Positions 38,874-48,600 of a stretch of DNA of 64,000 bases are shown piece by piece (position 1 is the stretch's first letter; every line of letters begins with the position of its first letter). The notes under the pieces are model-generated. The model had not been told where the DNA came from, made no database searches, and was given only the letters and a program-made list of their open reading frames with translations. Origin of the DNA: Chryseobacterium binzhouense. GTDB lineage: Bacteria > Bacteroidota > Bacteroidia > Flavobacteriales > Weeksellaceae. Both the position numbers and the translations under genes were made by a program. The stretch is taken from contig NZ_VKOG01000004.1 in assembly GCF_007474545.1 (NCBI RefSeq), positions 310,001-374,000 on the forward strand, written 5' to 3'.

Positions 38874-39737
38874 TTATTTGATGTTTGCAAGAAAAATATC
38901 AATTCTATCAATTAAGAATGAAGTATTTTTTTCATTTTCCCAATCGAGATGACCACCGGAAAATTCGAAAGACTGATTGTAAACTTTATTTTTGTTTAAA
39001 ACCGAATCCAAAACAGTTTTTTGTGATAATGGAATTATTTGATCACGGTTTCCATAAAATGAAATTGTTGGCGGCGACTTTTCACTAATCCAAAAGATCG
39101 GGTTGGGAATATCTTTGTTCGTTAAATCTTTTGGAACAGACGCAGATAAATCAATCATCCTGTTTTTAACAAAATAATAATCGGGATAAGCTTCAAAATT
39201 TTTATCATACAAATCAGAAGGCCCAACAATATTAACAATTGCTTTTATTGAATAGTATTTTTTAGGATACATAAAATCGTTATAACCGTACAGCATTGAA
39301 AGATGTGCTCCTGCGCTATTGCCAAGTAAAATAAAGTCAGGATTTATCTTTAATATTCTGCATTTTTCAGTTAAAAGACTGATTGAATGTTGAATATCAT
39401 CAGTTTGATTGGGCAAAATAAAGGTATTATTGTTTGCCAATCTGTAATTGATATTCGCAAAAGCATAATCGGGAAATTTTCGCATCAGTGAATACATGAA
39501 AAAATTAAGTTGAGATTTATTTCCTGCTTTCCAGCCTCCACCGTGAACGATGACGAAAATACCTTTTACAGAGTCTTTAGTCAAAGGAAAATACCAGTCT
39601 AATTTTTGCAAAGAATTATCTCCGTAGGAAATATTTGTCTCTTTGTTGAAAATAATATTATTTCCGAGATCAAAATCTTTCTTTTTGCATGAAAAAGATA
39701 TAAGGATTATAAATGCAAGCTTCAACAAGTTATTCAT
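38874..39737 (-). CDS. Alpha/beta-hydrolase esterase lipoprotein
   Basis: The 287-aa protein has a lipoprotein signal (LIISFSC-type lipobox near residue 17: FIILISFSC). The hydrolase core has HGGGWKAG for the oxyanion hole, GNSAGAHLSMLYGY with the nucleophile serine, a late Asp in NRDQIIPLS and His in SGGHLDWE. It resembles BD-FAE/carboxylesterase-type proteins. The substrate is unknown; an exposed esterase acting on acetylated or feruloylated polysaccharide would fit the neighbouring GH43 gene, though the two are convergent and not co-transcribed. Confidence 0.88.
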   Translation of the reverse strand: MNNLLKLAFIILISFSCKKKDFDLGNNIIFNKETNISYGDNSLQKLDWYFPLTKDSVKGIFVIVHGGGWKAGNKSQLNFFMYSLMRKFPDYAFANINYRLANNNTFILPNQTDDIQHSISLLTEKCRILKINPDFILLGNSAGAHLSMLYGYNDFMYPKKYYSIKAIVNIVGPSDLYDKNFEAYPDYYFVKNRMIDLSASVPKDLTNKDIPNPIFWISEKSPPTISFYGNRDQIIPLSQKTVLDSVLNKNKVYNQSFEFSGGHLDWENEKNTSFLIDRIDIFLANIK

Positions 39738-39748
39738 TATAATAAAGA

Positions 39749-39778
39749 TAAAAAAACCTGCCGGTTTCCCGACAGGTT
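39749..39778 (-). terminator. Rho-independent terminator of the TonB-dependent receptor
   Basis: On the minus strand AACCTGTCGG-GAAA-CCGGCAGGTT has a 10-bp stem with one G-T wobble and is followed by TTTTTTTATC. It lies ~40 bp after the receptor's stop. Confidence 0.88.
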
Positions 39779-39815
39779 ACGATACAAAATAAATATATAT
39801 GAAAAATGATTGTTT

Positions 39816-42059
39816 TTATCTTGTTCTGCTTTTGATTGCATCTGAAGCACCTTCAATGTCTCTCACTTTTTTCACTTTCTGATTTCCAAAGTTGTAAGTA
39901 ATGCTGAATGTTCCGCCTCTGTTGTATCTGTTCTGGTGAATGTAATTGTAATTTCCGTTAGCCTGAATATCTTCTATTTCTACAATATTGGTATTGAGAA
40001 TATCCGTCAGATTCAGCGCAAAAGTCCAGTCATTCCAGTTTTTCTTGATGCTCACATCCAGACTCATTAAGTTTTTAAGCAAACCCAGCTCAATTTGCTG
40101 CTGATCTACAAAGAAATAATTAACTCCCAAAAACCAGGTTTTCTTTTTATCCAGACGAAGTGTATTGTTCGACTGAATCACAAGACTTGAAGAGCTTCTG
40201 TTATTGACATACGTATCGAAAACCTCACCCGTCGTAGGATCTGTATTGAGTGTTCCGTTGTTGATGTTATGCTGCATCCCGATATTAAAGTTCATCGTAA
40301 GATATTGCTTGAAAAAAGTTTTCTGCATTCCCAGCATGGCAGACATCTCTTGTCTGTCTCCGAAATTGGTTCTGATATAAGCAAGCTGTCTGTAAGTAAC
40401 ACCGTCTCTTACAATATCTCTCTGAAGCGGAACCTGTGTGATTACATCTTTCAGGTAAGAATGATTCAAAATCAGGAAGTAAGAGTTTTTAAACATATAA
40501 GTGAGTTCCTGGTTATATGTAGAAGAAGCTTTTACAAAAGGATTATTCTGGGTGTAATTATCCTGCGTCAGAATATTTTTTACCGGATTCAGTTCCCAAA
40601 AACTCGGTCTTCTCATTCTGCTGGAAAATGCATAAGAAATATTATTTTTATCGTTGATCGCATAATTAAAGCTTAGATATGGTAAAAGATTATTATAATT
40701 CCGTTCAAATTCCTGCATCGGCACATTCGGGACTTCAGAAGTTCCCATACTTCTCGTAATTTCATATCTTGACCCAACTTTACCTGATAGTTTATCAGAA
40801 AATTTCTTTTCAAAGGTAAGATAAGCTCCGTAAATCTTTTCGTCATAAATGAAATGGTTGAAATCTGGTCTTTCATTGATTAAGCTTCCGTCTTTATAAT
40901 AATTAAAAAAGTTTTTAGTATCATTATCTGTTTTTGTCATGTTGAAATTACCCCCTACGGAAACAGTAAAATCATTTTTAAACTTTTTGATGTAATCAGC
41001 CATTCCCGAAAAATTATTAATGATCTGCGGAATTTCCTGCAATACCTGTTGGCGAAAAACAGTAAAATTATTGTTCTCATCCAGTCCCAATGTTCTGTTG
41101 TCTGCATTCTGAAATCTTTTATAATTAAGATAAGCTGCGTTTAAATTTAATTTACTTCCCAACGAATCTGTTTTGAGTTCGTAATTCAGATTCACAGAAT
41201 TATTATAAGATCTTGCATTTTCAATATTTCTTGAATTGGTGAGTTCCCGACTATTCAAAACACCGTTTTCGTCGAACATGGTAAGTGTATTGATAAGATT
41301 TACACTAGAATTGTAGCTTCTGTTTGCCCAGGTGTTCCATGAAAGTGCAAGATTGCTATTGTCATTCAATTGATAATCAAGATTGAGATATCCTCCAAGA
41401 TTTTTGTTAGGATCATCAATATCTCCCACAGATTCGTTTTGAATCATACTCGTTCCGTTTTTCAATGTATATCGCTGCGGCTGAATATTGTCGCCGCCAT
41501 TCAGATTGGCACTGATTCCCAATTTATCTTTTCTGTAATTGGCTGAAAAGCTTGCAGAACTTCCGTTGTATTTATTCTGTGTATTTGCCATTCTCATGTT
41601 TCCGTTCAGCCCGTCTCCCATTTTCTTTTTAAGAATGATATTGATGATTCCGTCGGAAGATTCTACCTGAAATTCACTTCCCGGTACTGTAATTACCTCA
41701 ATTTTCTGGATATTTTCAGCAGGCATATTTTTCAGAAACTGCGTAAGAGATTCTGCATCCATATTAGATTTTCTGCCATTGATGTAGATAAGCGCATTAT
41801 TTTTTCCTGCGATCTTTAACGTTTTATCATCTGTTGTAGATAAAAGAGGAGTTTGTCTTAAAAGATCAAAAGTAGTATTGCCTTTGGTTACAGGAGAAGC
41901 GGCTACATCATATACAAAACGGTCACTCTGTTTTTTGAATACCTGCTTTTTGATAACGACTTCTTCTATCTTTTTTGTTTCTAAACTATCAGTTTTTTTC
42001 TCCTGAGCAAAAGTAAATCCGGTAAAGAAAATGGCTGCTATGAGTAATTGAGTTTTCAT
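39816..42059 (-). CDS. TonB-dependent outer membrane receptor
   Basis: The 747-aa protein has a signal peptide (to about residue 18, FTFAQ) and a plug domain (~45-150: FDLLRQTPLLSTTDDKTLKI, INGRKSNMDAESL, IEVITVPGSEFQ, IINIILKKK). A beta-barrel with many alternating aromatic strands ends around FGNQKVKKVRDIEG. The N-terminal CarboxypepD_reg-like domain common in SusC proteins is absent. It is a member of the outer-membrane beta-barrel receptor type found without SusD partner; the ligand is not readable. The promoter at ~42154 has both -7 and -33 boxes. Confidence 0.9.
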   Translation of the reverse strand: MKTQLLIAAIFFTGFTFAQEKKTDSLETKKIEEVVIKKQVFKKQSDRFVYDVAASPVTKGNTTFDLLRQTPLLSTTDDKTLKIAGKNNALIYINGRKSNMDAESLTQFLKNMPAENIQKIEVITVPGSEFQVESSDGIINIILKKKMGDGLNGNMRMANTQNKYNGSSASFSANYRKDKLGISANLNGGDNIQPQRYTLKNGTSMIQNESVGDIDDPNKNLGGYLNLDYQLNDNSNLALSWNTWANRSYNSSVNLINTLTMFDENGVLNSRELTNSRNIENARSYNNSVNLNYELKTDSLGSKLNLNAAYLNYKRFQNADNRTLGLDENNNFTVFRQQVLQEIPQIINNFSGMADYIKKFKNDFTVSVGGNFNMTKTDNDTKNFFNYYKDGSLINERPDFNHFIYDEKIYGAYLTFEKKFSDKLSGKVGSRYEITRSMGTSEVPNVPMQEFERNYNNLLPYLSFNYAINDKNNISYAFSSRMRRPSFWELNPVKNILTQDNYTQNNPFVKASSTYNQELTYMFKNSYFLILNHSYLKDVITQVPLQRDIVRDGVTYRQLAYIRTNFGDRQEMSAMLGMQKTFFKQYLTMNFNIGMQHNINNGTLNTDPTTGEVFDTYVNNRSSSSLVIQSNNTLRLDKKKTWFLGVNYFFVDQQQIELGLLKNLMSLDVSIKKNWNDWTFALNLTDILNTNIVEIEDIQANGNYNYIHQNRYNRGGTFSITYNFGNQKVKKVRDIEGASDAIKSRTR

Positions 42060-42148
42060 ATATGTAGATTTTTTGTTTTTAAATTTTCCTGAAAAAGACT
42101 TGCTTACTAACGTACAATCATCAGAAGCTTGTATTTGTTATTAATTTA

Positions 42149-42187
42149 CATTGCAAAGATATATTATTTTTTTAGTATCATGCAATG
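42149..42187 (-). promoter_or_regulatory. Promoter of the TonB-dependent receptor with flanking inverted repeat
   Basis: On the minus strand TTG (42183-42185), 21 bp, then TATCTTTG (42154-42161) is a full Bacteroidetes promoter. The same segment is framed by CATTGCA (42149-42155) and TGCAATG (42181-42187), exact reverse complements 25 bp apart, so a repressor could cover both boxes. The remaining DNA from 42188 to 42388 shows no gene or motif. Confidence 0.6.
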
Positions 42188-42388
42188 CAAAGTAGTAAAA
42201 ATGTTTTAGCCCGCCTTTTAGTTAGTTGATTAACAGTAATTTATTTTTAAATTAAATTTTTACCTCTTTACATAATTAGACAACTGAACTAGCAATTTTG
42301 TTACAGATAAATATAAAAAATATTTTAGACAGATGAATTTCAGGGAAAATCTGAAGGAAGTAAAAACTCAAAATCACAAAAAACCATA

Positions 42389-43403
42389 TCACAATTTAGG
42401 ATTCTTTAAACTTTCAATAAATTCTGAAGGGGTAACTCCTGAATGCTCTTTGAAAATTCTGTTGAATGTCGATTGTTGAGAAAATCCGGCATTTTTGTAA
42501 ATATGCTCTATTGTAAATCTTTGATGCGCATCTGCATTAAGATCTTGTAAAACCTGATTGATTCTATATTCGTTTACCAGCTGATTAAACTTTTTTTGCC
42601 TATCTTATTAAGTGCTATTGATATATAAGAAGTATTTGAGTTTAAAATCTCTGCTAATTGTTTGTTATTGAATTGTGGGTTTTGATAAGGCTTCTCTTTT
42701 TCAAAATAAGAAATAATTTCTGTATATAATTTTTGAAATTTTGTATTTTCAGAAACACTTGAATCAAATTCTGTTATTGCTTGCAAATTTTTATTATCAA
42801 AAACTAAAGATTGAGTTTCAATTTGACTCTTTTTACTAAGTTTTAATTCTAATATTTTCTTATAATAATAAAGCATGAAAAATACAAGATACATAACAAC
42901 AATGATATTCAAATATTCCTGATACCTAAGAATCTGCTGTTTGTTGGTGAAAAAATTTTGAAAACTATTGAACCCGAAATAAAGGGAAAAATGAGGTAGA
43001 TAAAAACAAAGAGTAATTATAAAAATACTTAAAAAAATAGTTTTACTTATATCATAAATAATAAGAGAAAAAAGAATTAGAGGTAAATAAAACAAAAAAA
43101 TATTTTCGGAAATAAGACATAATAATAGTCCCATGTAAGTAATAAAAGAAAATATCAGCACAAAAAAAACAGAGAAAACTGCGCTAAAATTAAAGCTGGC
43201 TTTAGACAAAATGTAATATGTATACAAGCTTACAAAAAAACCTACATAAAAAAAATTTTGATTTATAACACAAATATTGAGATTAAAATACTGTGTAACA
43301 TGATAAATAATAATATAAAGCAAAAAATGCCTGCAAATGAGAGTAAAAAAAATTTAGCAAATTCTTTTTTAACAACTTCAATTCTAAAATCTATATCACT
43401 CAT
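42389..43403 (-). pseudogene. Membrane-anchored AraC regulator, two frameshifts
   Basis: Aligned by eye with the intact paralogue next to it, the gene should start at the ATG at 43403 (MSDIDFRIEVVKKEF) and end at TGA 42389 (HTH end: FNQLVNEYRINQVLQDL to TPSEFIESL). A first frameshift near 43290 moves the reading from IMLHS into YFNLNICV; a second in the T7/A7 run at 42591-42597 separates IGKK from FNQLVNEYR. The longest surviving frame starts only at a TTG (43321-43323) and stops after IGKKSLISW, so no DNA-binding domain remains. The N-terminus carries several hydrophobic helices as in the paralogue. Confidence 0.85.
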
Positions 43404-43432
43404 ATTAAATCAAATAAATATTGAATCCGATT

Positions 43433-44440
43433 TCAAAGATTTTCTATATACTCAGAAGGTGTAGTTCCGGTATGTTGCTTAAATATTCTGTTGAATGTCG
43501 ATTGTTGAGAAAATCCAGCGCTTTTATAAATATGCTCTATTGTAAATCTGTGGTGCTCGTCTGCGGTTAAGTCTTCTAAAACATGATTAATTCTATATTC
43601 ATTTACCAGCTGATTAAATTTTTTTTTGCCGATTCTGTTAATTGCCGCAGAAACATACGTTGTGTTGGAATTTAGTAAATCTGCAAGTTGCTTTATTCCG
43701 AAAGCTGGATTTTGATAGGCTTTTTTTTCTTCAAGAATATTAATGGCTTTTCTGTATAAATCATCCAGCTTGTCATCCTGTTCCTGAAATTCACGGTCAC
43801 CCTGCAAAGAAACTAAAGTTACTTCGTCTTTTGTTGTTTCTAATTTGTTTTCCGGAATAAGTCGGCTTAATTGTAATCTGTTTTTTATTTCTATAAATTT
43901 CATCATATAGTAGATGATAAAAAAGGTGTAAAAAACGGAAATCACTACTGCCATATATTCCTGCATTTTTAAAGCTGCCTCATGCTTCATATATTCATTC
44001 TTATCTAAAGCAATTCCAAAATAATTAGCAATTTTCTGCATGAAAAAACAAAGAACAAGCAGAAAGAAAGCAAAGAAAACAGTTCTTTTGAAAGAATAAA
44101 GCATTAAAAAAAGTGCTGTGACGGGAAAGTAATAAATATAAACAGTCTCTGAGATATTGCATAGCAAAAGACCAAGATAAGTAAACAAAATAAACAATAA
44201 AATAATAACCGCACTAAACACAACCTTAAAGTTGTATTGCCCCTTGTGAAGCAGAAAACCTGTATAGGCAACCAAAAAAAATAATGCGACAAAAAACCAT
44301 ACAGGAACTACATAAAGTTTATAATCCATATAATCTGCAAATGCACTGGCAATAGCATTAAATGCCATTATAAACAATACCGAGTAGAAGAAATAGCGGC
44401 TAAACTCCTTTTTTTTTGCTTTAAACTCATTAATCTCCAT
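43433..44440 (-). CDS. Membrane-anchored AraC family transcriptional regulator
   Basis: The 335-aa protein has about six hydrophobic helices in the first ~190 residues, a linker, and a C-terminal AraC HTH (NPAFGIKQLADLLNSNTTYVS to STFNRIFKQHTGTTPSEYIENL). This topology places the DNA-binding domain in the cytoplasm and a sensory part in the membrane. Related regulators occur throughout Chryseobacterium. It is followed 30 bp later by the broken paralogue, and its promoter lies about 240 bp upstream, leaving a long leader that contains a highly structured RNA element. Confidence 0.85.
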   Translation of the reverse strand: MEINEFKAKKKEFSRYFFYSVLFIMAFNAIASAFADYMDYKLYVVPVWFFVALFFLVAYTGFLLHKGQYNFKVVFSAVIILLFILFTYLGLLLCNISETVYIYYFPVTALFLMLYSFKRTVFFAFFLLVLCFFMQKIANYFGIALDKNEYMKHEAALKMQEYMAVVISVFYTFFIIYYMMKFIEIKNRLQLSRLIPENKLETTKDEVTLVSLQGDREFQEQDDKLDDLYRKAINILEEKKAYQNPAFGIKQLADLLNSNTTYVSAAINRIGKKKFNQLVNEYRINHVLEDLTADEHHRFTIEHIYKSAGFSQQSTFNRIFKQHTGTTPSEYIENL

Positions 44441-44484
44441 AACTATTTGTGTTTTAAAACAAAACGTGAACTAACTCTCGAATG

Positions 44485-44600
44485 CATCAGGAGGTTCTGG
44501 TAAACCATAGGGAAACAACAAGAGCAGTCCACGCAAAAAGGTGACCGTTACTTCCTGTTCTTCTCCCTATATATTTTTAGAATGTACCAGATTCCTGATG
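44485..44600. ncRNA. Structured RNA candidate (~116 nt), strand uncertain
   Basis: Four nested helices can be drawn: CATCAGGA (44485-44492)/TCCTGATG (44593-44600), TCTGGTA (44496-44502)/TACCAGA (44585-44591), ATAGGGA (44507-44513)/TCCCTAT (44564-44570) and AAGAGCAG (44520-44527)/CTGTTCTT (44555-44562, one wobble). A large asymmetric internal loop lies between the second and third, and a 27-nt apical loop tops the fourth. Long single hairpins with a central bubble are the shape of 6S RNA; the size is near that of the flavobacterial 6S-like RNA class. On the minus strand it lies inside the AraC leader, 45 bp before that start codon, so a riboswitch or leader role is also possible. Confidence 0.6.
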
Positions 44601-44684
44601 GAGAATAGTAAGTTACGTTATTTGTTCAATAAAGCAGATAAAAAATATTGGCTTTATCAGATTTATTACATTTTTTAAAGACCA

Positions 44685-44714
44685 CAAATATATAATACTT
44701 TTCAGAGCAAACAA
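44685..44714 (-). promoter_or_regulatory. Promoter upstream of the structured RNA and AraC gene
   Basis: On the minus strand TTG (44712-44714), 19 bp, then TATATTTG (44685-44692) is a full consensus promoter. Transcription would begin near 44678, pass through the structured element and reach the AraC gene. The remaining DNA between 44715 and 45033 shows nothing recognisable. Confidence 0.65.
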
Positions 44715-45033
44715 ATGACAAATTGAATAAAATAAAACAAAAAAGCAATAAGCTAAATCGTAAAATATAAGTTAAAACAAAAATTTACACTCCTTTAAAA
44801 TTACCTTGCATAGAGCAAAAATCAACAATAGAACAAGCTAATTCAAAATTTAGCTGTACTTGGAAAAGAAACTTTTTACAAAAAAAACAAACTTTGCTGT
44901 CGAAAAATAAGACAAGAAAATAATAATTCGCACCTAGAAATAATAAATATTTTTTTGCGCAAATGATGAAAAAAAATATAAAATACAAACTGACTGCATT
45001 TATCTGAAAAGAAAAAGAACAGTTTAGAAAACC

Positions 45034-45643
45034 ATGATGAAAAAAAACAAGAAAAGAAAAACCACTTCTTTATACCTCAACAATTATTGCTGTTGGATGG
45101 TGTTTTTTTTACAGTTTTCAGTTTTCATCTTCGGATCTGCACCCGAAACAAATATTTCATTAAAAGAAAATAATTCTGTCACAATTATAAATAGTTCAGC
45201 AGATATTTATACAACAGGCAATGTTTTCATCTATCAATCTGATTCTGATTCTCATATAAAAAAAAGGAGTAAATCTGTAGGTATTGAAAAAAAAAAAAAA
45301 TGTAAAAAAGGGAAAAATATTTAATGTAAAAACAAATTTAGCAGTTACCAAAACATTGAAAGTAAATCCGCAAAAATGGAAAACTGCGCCCTTTCATAAA
45401 TCATCTATTTTCCTGCATCATTACACTAAAAAAAATTTTATACAAGGAAGTTCTGATAAAACTTTATATGCGAAAACTGACAATGAACAACTCCGCTTAT
45501 CAAATGTTTGCACAAATAAAAAAAAGCTTTTAAAAAAGTTTTCAGAAAGCCTGTGCAGATATTTGCAAAACAATCACTTCGTACGTCCGCCCCCCCCAAT
45601 TATCCTATCCTTTGACAATAGACCAATCTTTTTAAATATTTAA
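45034..45643 (+). pseudogene. Exported protein gene split at a 14-A tract
   Basis: The first frame (45034-45324) begins with a basic, hydrophobic export-type segment (WMVFFLQFSVFIFG) and runs into a run of 14 A (45287-45300), then stops. The second frame continues from the run to 45643 (IFNVKTNLAVTKTLKVNPQKW, then SNVCTNKKKLLKKF). With 13 A in the run the two would join as one ~202-aa protein. A second homopolymer, eight C at 45590-45597, lies near the end. No domain is recognised. It may be a pseudogene, a phase-variable gene, or one rescued by slippage. It lies directly upstream of a large surface protein. Confidence 0.6.
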
Positions 45644-45699
45644 AAAAGCATAACAAACTGTAAGCTACCTACAGTAATAGAAACTATTAAAATAAATAC

Positions 45700-48600
45700 A
45701 TGAAAAAAAAATTATTAATTTTGATGGTGACTGTATCACTTTTTTTTAGTGAACAGATCAATGCACAATGTGCACCATCAAGCAGTGTAACCACAACTAT
45801 TACCACAAGCCCCAATACCTGCGCAGGAAACGGCAGCATTACTGCTACCTTTAGCAGTGCTGTAAATACCACAATACAACTCTTCAAAGGAGGAAATATA
45901 CAACAGTCCGTTGCAAATCCTACAAGCCCTTATAAATTCAGTAATTTACAGCCAGGCAACGACTACGAAGTAAGAACCATCTGCTCAGAAAACAATAGCA
46001 TTGTATATTCATCAAATACCAATATAACAGTAGCAGAAAACTATACTCCGATTGCTGATGCCGGCATTACGCAATCTAATGTTTGTACCAATTTTACAAA
46101 AGGAGGAACATTTACTGTGAATAATGTAACGGGAGGAACTGCTCCTTACCAATACTCTGTGATTTTAAATAATAATCCGGGATATTCGGATGCATTAAGT
46201 AATTATTCTACGAATAATATCATTTCAGTAACAGAATTTGGTACATATCAAATCAGAATAAAAGACAACTGCGGTAATACAAAAACTTTTACAAGAACTT
46301 TATCTTCCTCTTTACCGGCATTTAATTTTTACTTTAAACCAAGAAAAGTTTGTGATGATGGCACTGGCATCCCGAAAATTGAAGCCGATCTTTGGTATGC
46401 ATCTACTCCATCTCCTTCAACAGTAATTCCTCCAGCATCTTTTTTACCTTTGGGAATAAAATTATTGATAAGAGATACCAATGCTTCCGGAGCTATTTTG
46501 TATAATGGCTCTTACACAGGTACCCCTTTCACGATGATAAAAAGCCCTTCAGGAACTTATCATATCACAACAACCAATTCTTGCGGACTAACTTCTTCGT
46601 TTGCAATCAATTACTCAAGCACAATCTATCCTGAAGTTTTAGATATTATCCCAATTATTAGATCACAAGGCTGTGGTGCGTCTGAAACTATGAGGATATC
46701 TTCAAACTCGGCTCTGGACTATTTTTGGACTTTTCCTATAAATGTAACCGTAAGAAATTCATCGAACGCGGTTGTCTATAATACTAATTATACAACAACA
46801 ACCGGAAGCTGGATTACACCTTCGTTACCTGTAGGAAACTATACTGTAACCTACACAGATGCTTGTGGAGAGACCAGAACAACTAATGTAAACAACCCTA
46901 CTACAAATGGAGCACCCGCTTTCTCTATTTTTGAATATCGGTCTTATGAATGTGCTACAATTCCGCCACTTACCCAAAATGGTACCACACAAGTAGCAGT
47001 ACAAATTAATGGCTATCTTCCAGATGTAAATAATGCTGTAGTAACAATTCTATCAGGACCATCGAATGTGGGTGTAAATGCTAGTTTATTAAACGGACAG
47101 TACTATGGCTGGTCTAATATGCTTCCTGGAAATTACACCGCCAGTTATACTGCTTGTGGCAATACTTATACTGGAAATTTTACGGTGGCTCCGAATCCTG
47201 CTAATCTATTAAATCAAAGCTTAACTTCCAATGCAACTTCATTTTGTACAGGAGGAGGTTCTATTACTTCAAACAAAATTTACAACGGATCATATAACGC
47301 TGTTGTAGAGCTTATAAATAATACAGGTACAATTATTGACAGTAACTTTACTGGAAATTTCAACAATATTCCGGCTGGAACTTACACCACACGAATGAAA
47401 ATTGATTATTGTAATGGCGCTGGATTTTATTATGTTACCGGAAGTACTGTCACGATTACAAACTCCTCTACCGGTCCTTCAATTTCATCAGCAGTAGGTA
47501 TTATCTGTGAAGATGCTTCAGGAAATCCACTAACAGCAGGAACTGCATATGTAGACATCAATGGTGTAGCTCCTTTTACTCTGCAATACAGACCGCAGGG
47601 AAGCAGCACATGGACTACCATCAACAATGCCCCGGTAAGCAATACACTGAATGGGCTTTCTGCCAATACTTTATATGAGCTTTTATTAACAGATGGATGT
47701 GGTGGTTCTGTAAATTCCACAGTTCAGGTAAGAACAATGAACAATACAATCTCTGTAACCAATGTTGCACAGCCTTGTAATAATGCTTCTTATGACCTTT
47801 CGGTTCCTAATTTTACTGATGCAGTATACGAATGGAAAAATCCGAGCGGAACAGTAGTCTCCAATACAAGAATATACAGTATTGCCAATTACAATACCAG
47901 CTACAACGGAACATACGTTTGCAAGATTACCTGGAGTAACTGTATAACCAGATACATCTATGTAACATTAAACAGTACCAATTGCGGACAGCCTGTAACT
48001 CCGGCGTGTACATCTGAGACTTCAATGCTCAACTCTTCTTCGGTAGTTTCTATTGCAAGCAGTGGCTCTGGTGCTCAATTTGTAACAGATAATGATGTAA
48101 CAGGAGCTAACTATTGGGAAACAAATGGCACCAATAATCAAATTACCATAGATTATGGCAAAAACTATACTTTGAATGGTTTCACGTATTACCCATCTAC
48201 CAGTGGAAGTAAAGTATTGAATTACACTATACAGGTAAGTACAGACAACGCAAACTTTACAGATGTGGCAACCGGTACATTTCCTAACTATAATACAACC
48301 TCTCATTTACAGGCAAAAGGAACACCAAGCACTATCAGATTTGCATCACCCGTGAATGCTAGATACCTAAGAATGATTGTTCCGGATAGTGGAAAAAGAG
48401 TTGCAGAAATCATCCCGATTGTTTGTAACCAAACTCCGATTTCTGTTAGCTGCAGTACAGTACCTTTAATCAGCAGCGGTACCAATACAACTGCGACAGG
48501 AAAAAAAGAAGTAAGAAATTTAGACAATAACTGGACAGTAACTCAATTTAACGGTGGAACTGCAAACCCAGCTACAAGTACATTTAACTACAATAGTATC

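Noticed and set aside
42574-43323. Intact 249-aa membrane protein
   Set aside because: The frame begins with a TTG and ends abruptly after IGKK where the intact paralogue continues into its HTH. It is the central part of a frameshifted AraC gene.
44485-44600. Signal recognition particle RNA
   Set aside because: The element has a long hairpin but no recognisable SRP apical motif with the GGAA-type loop and asymmetric bulge.
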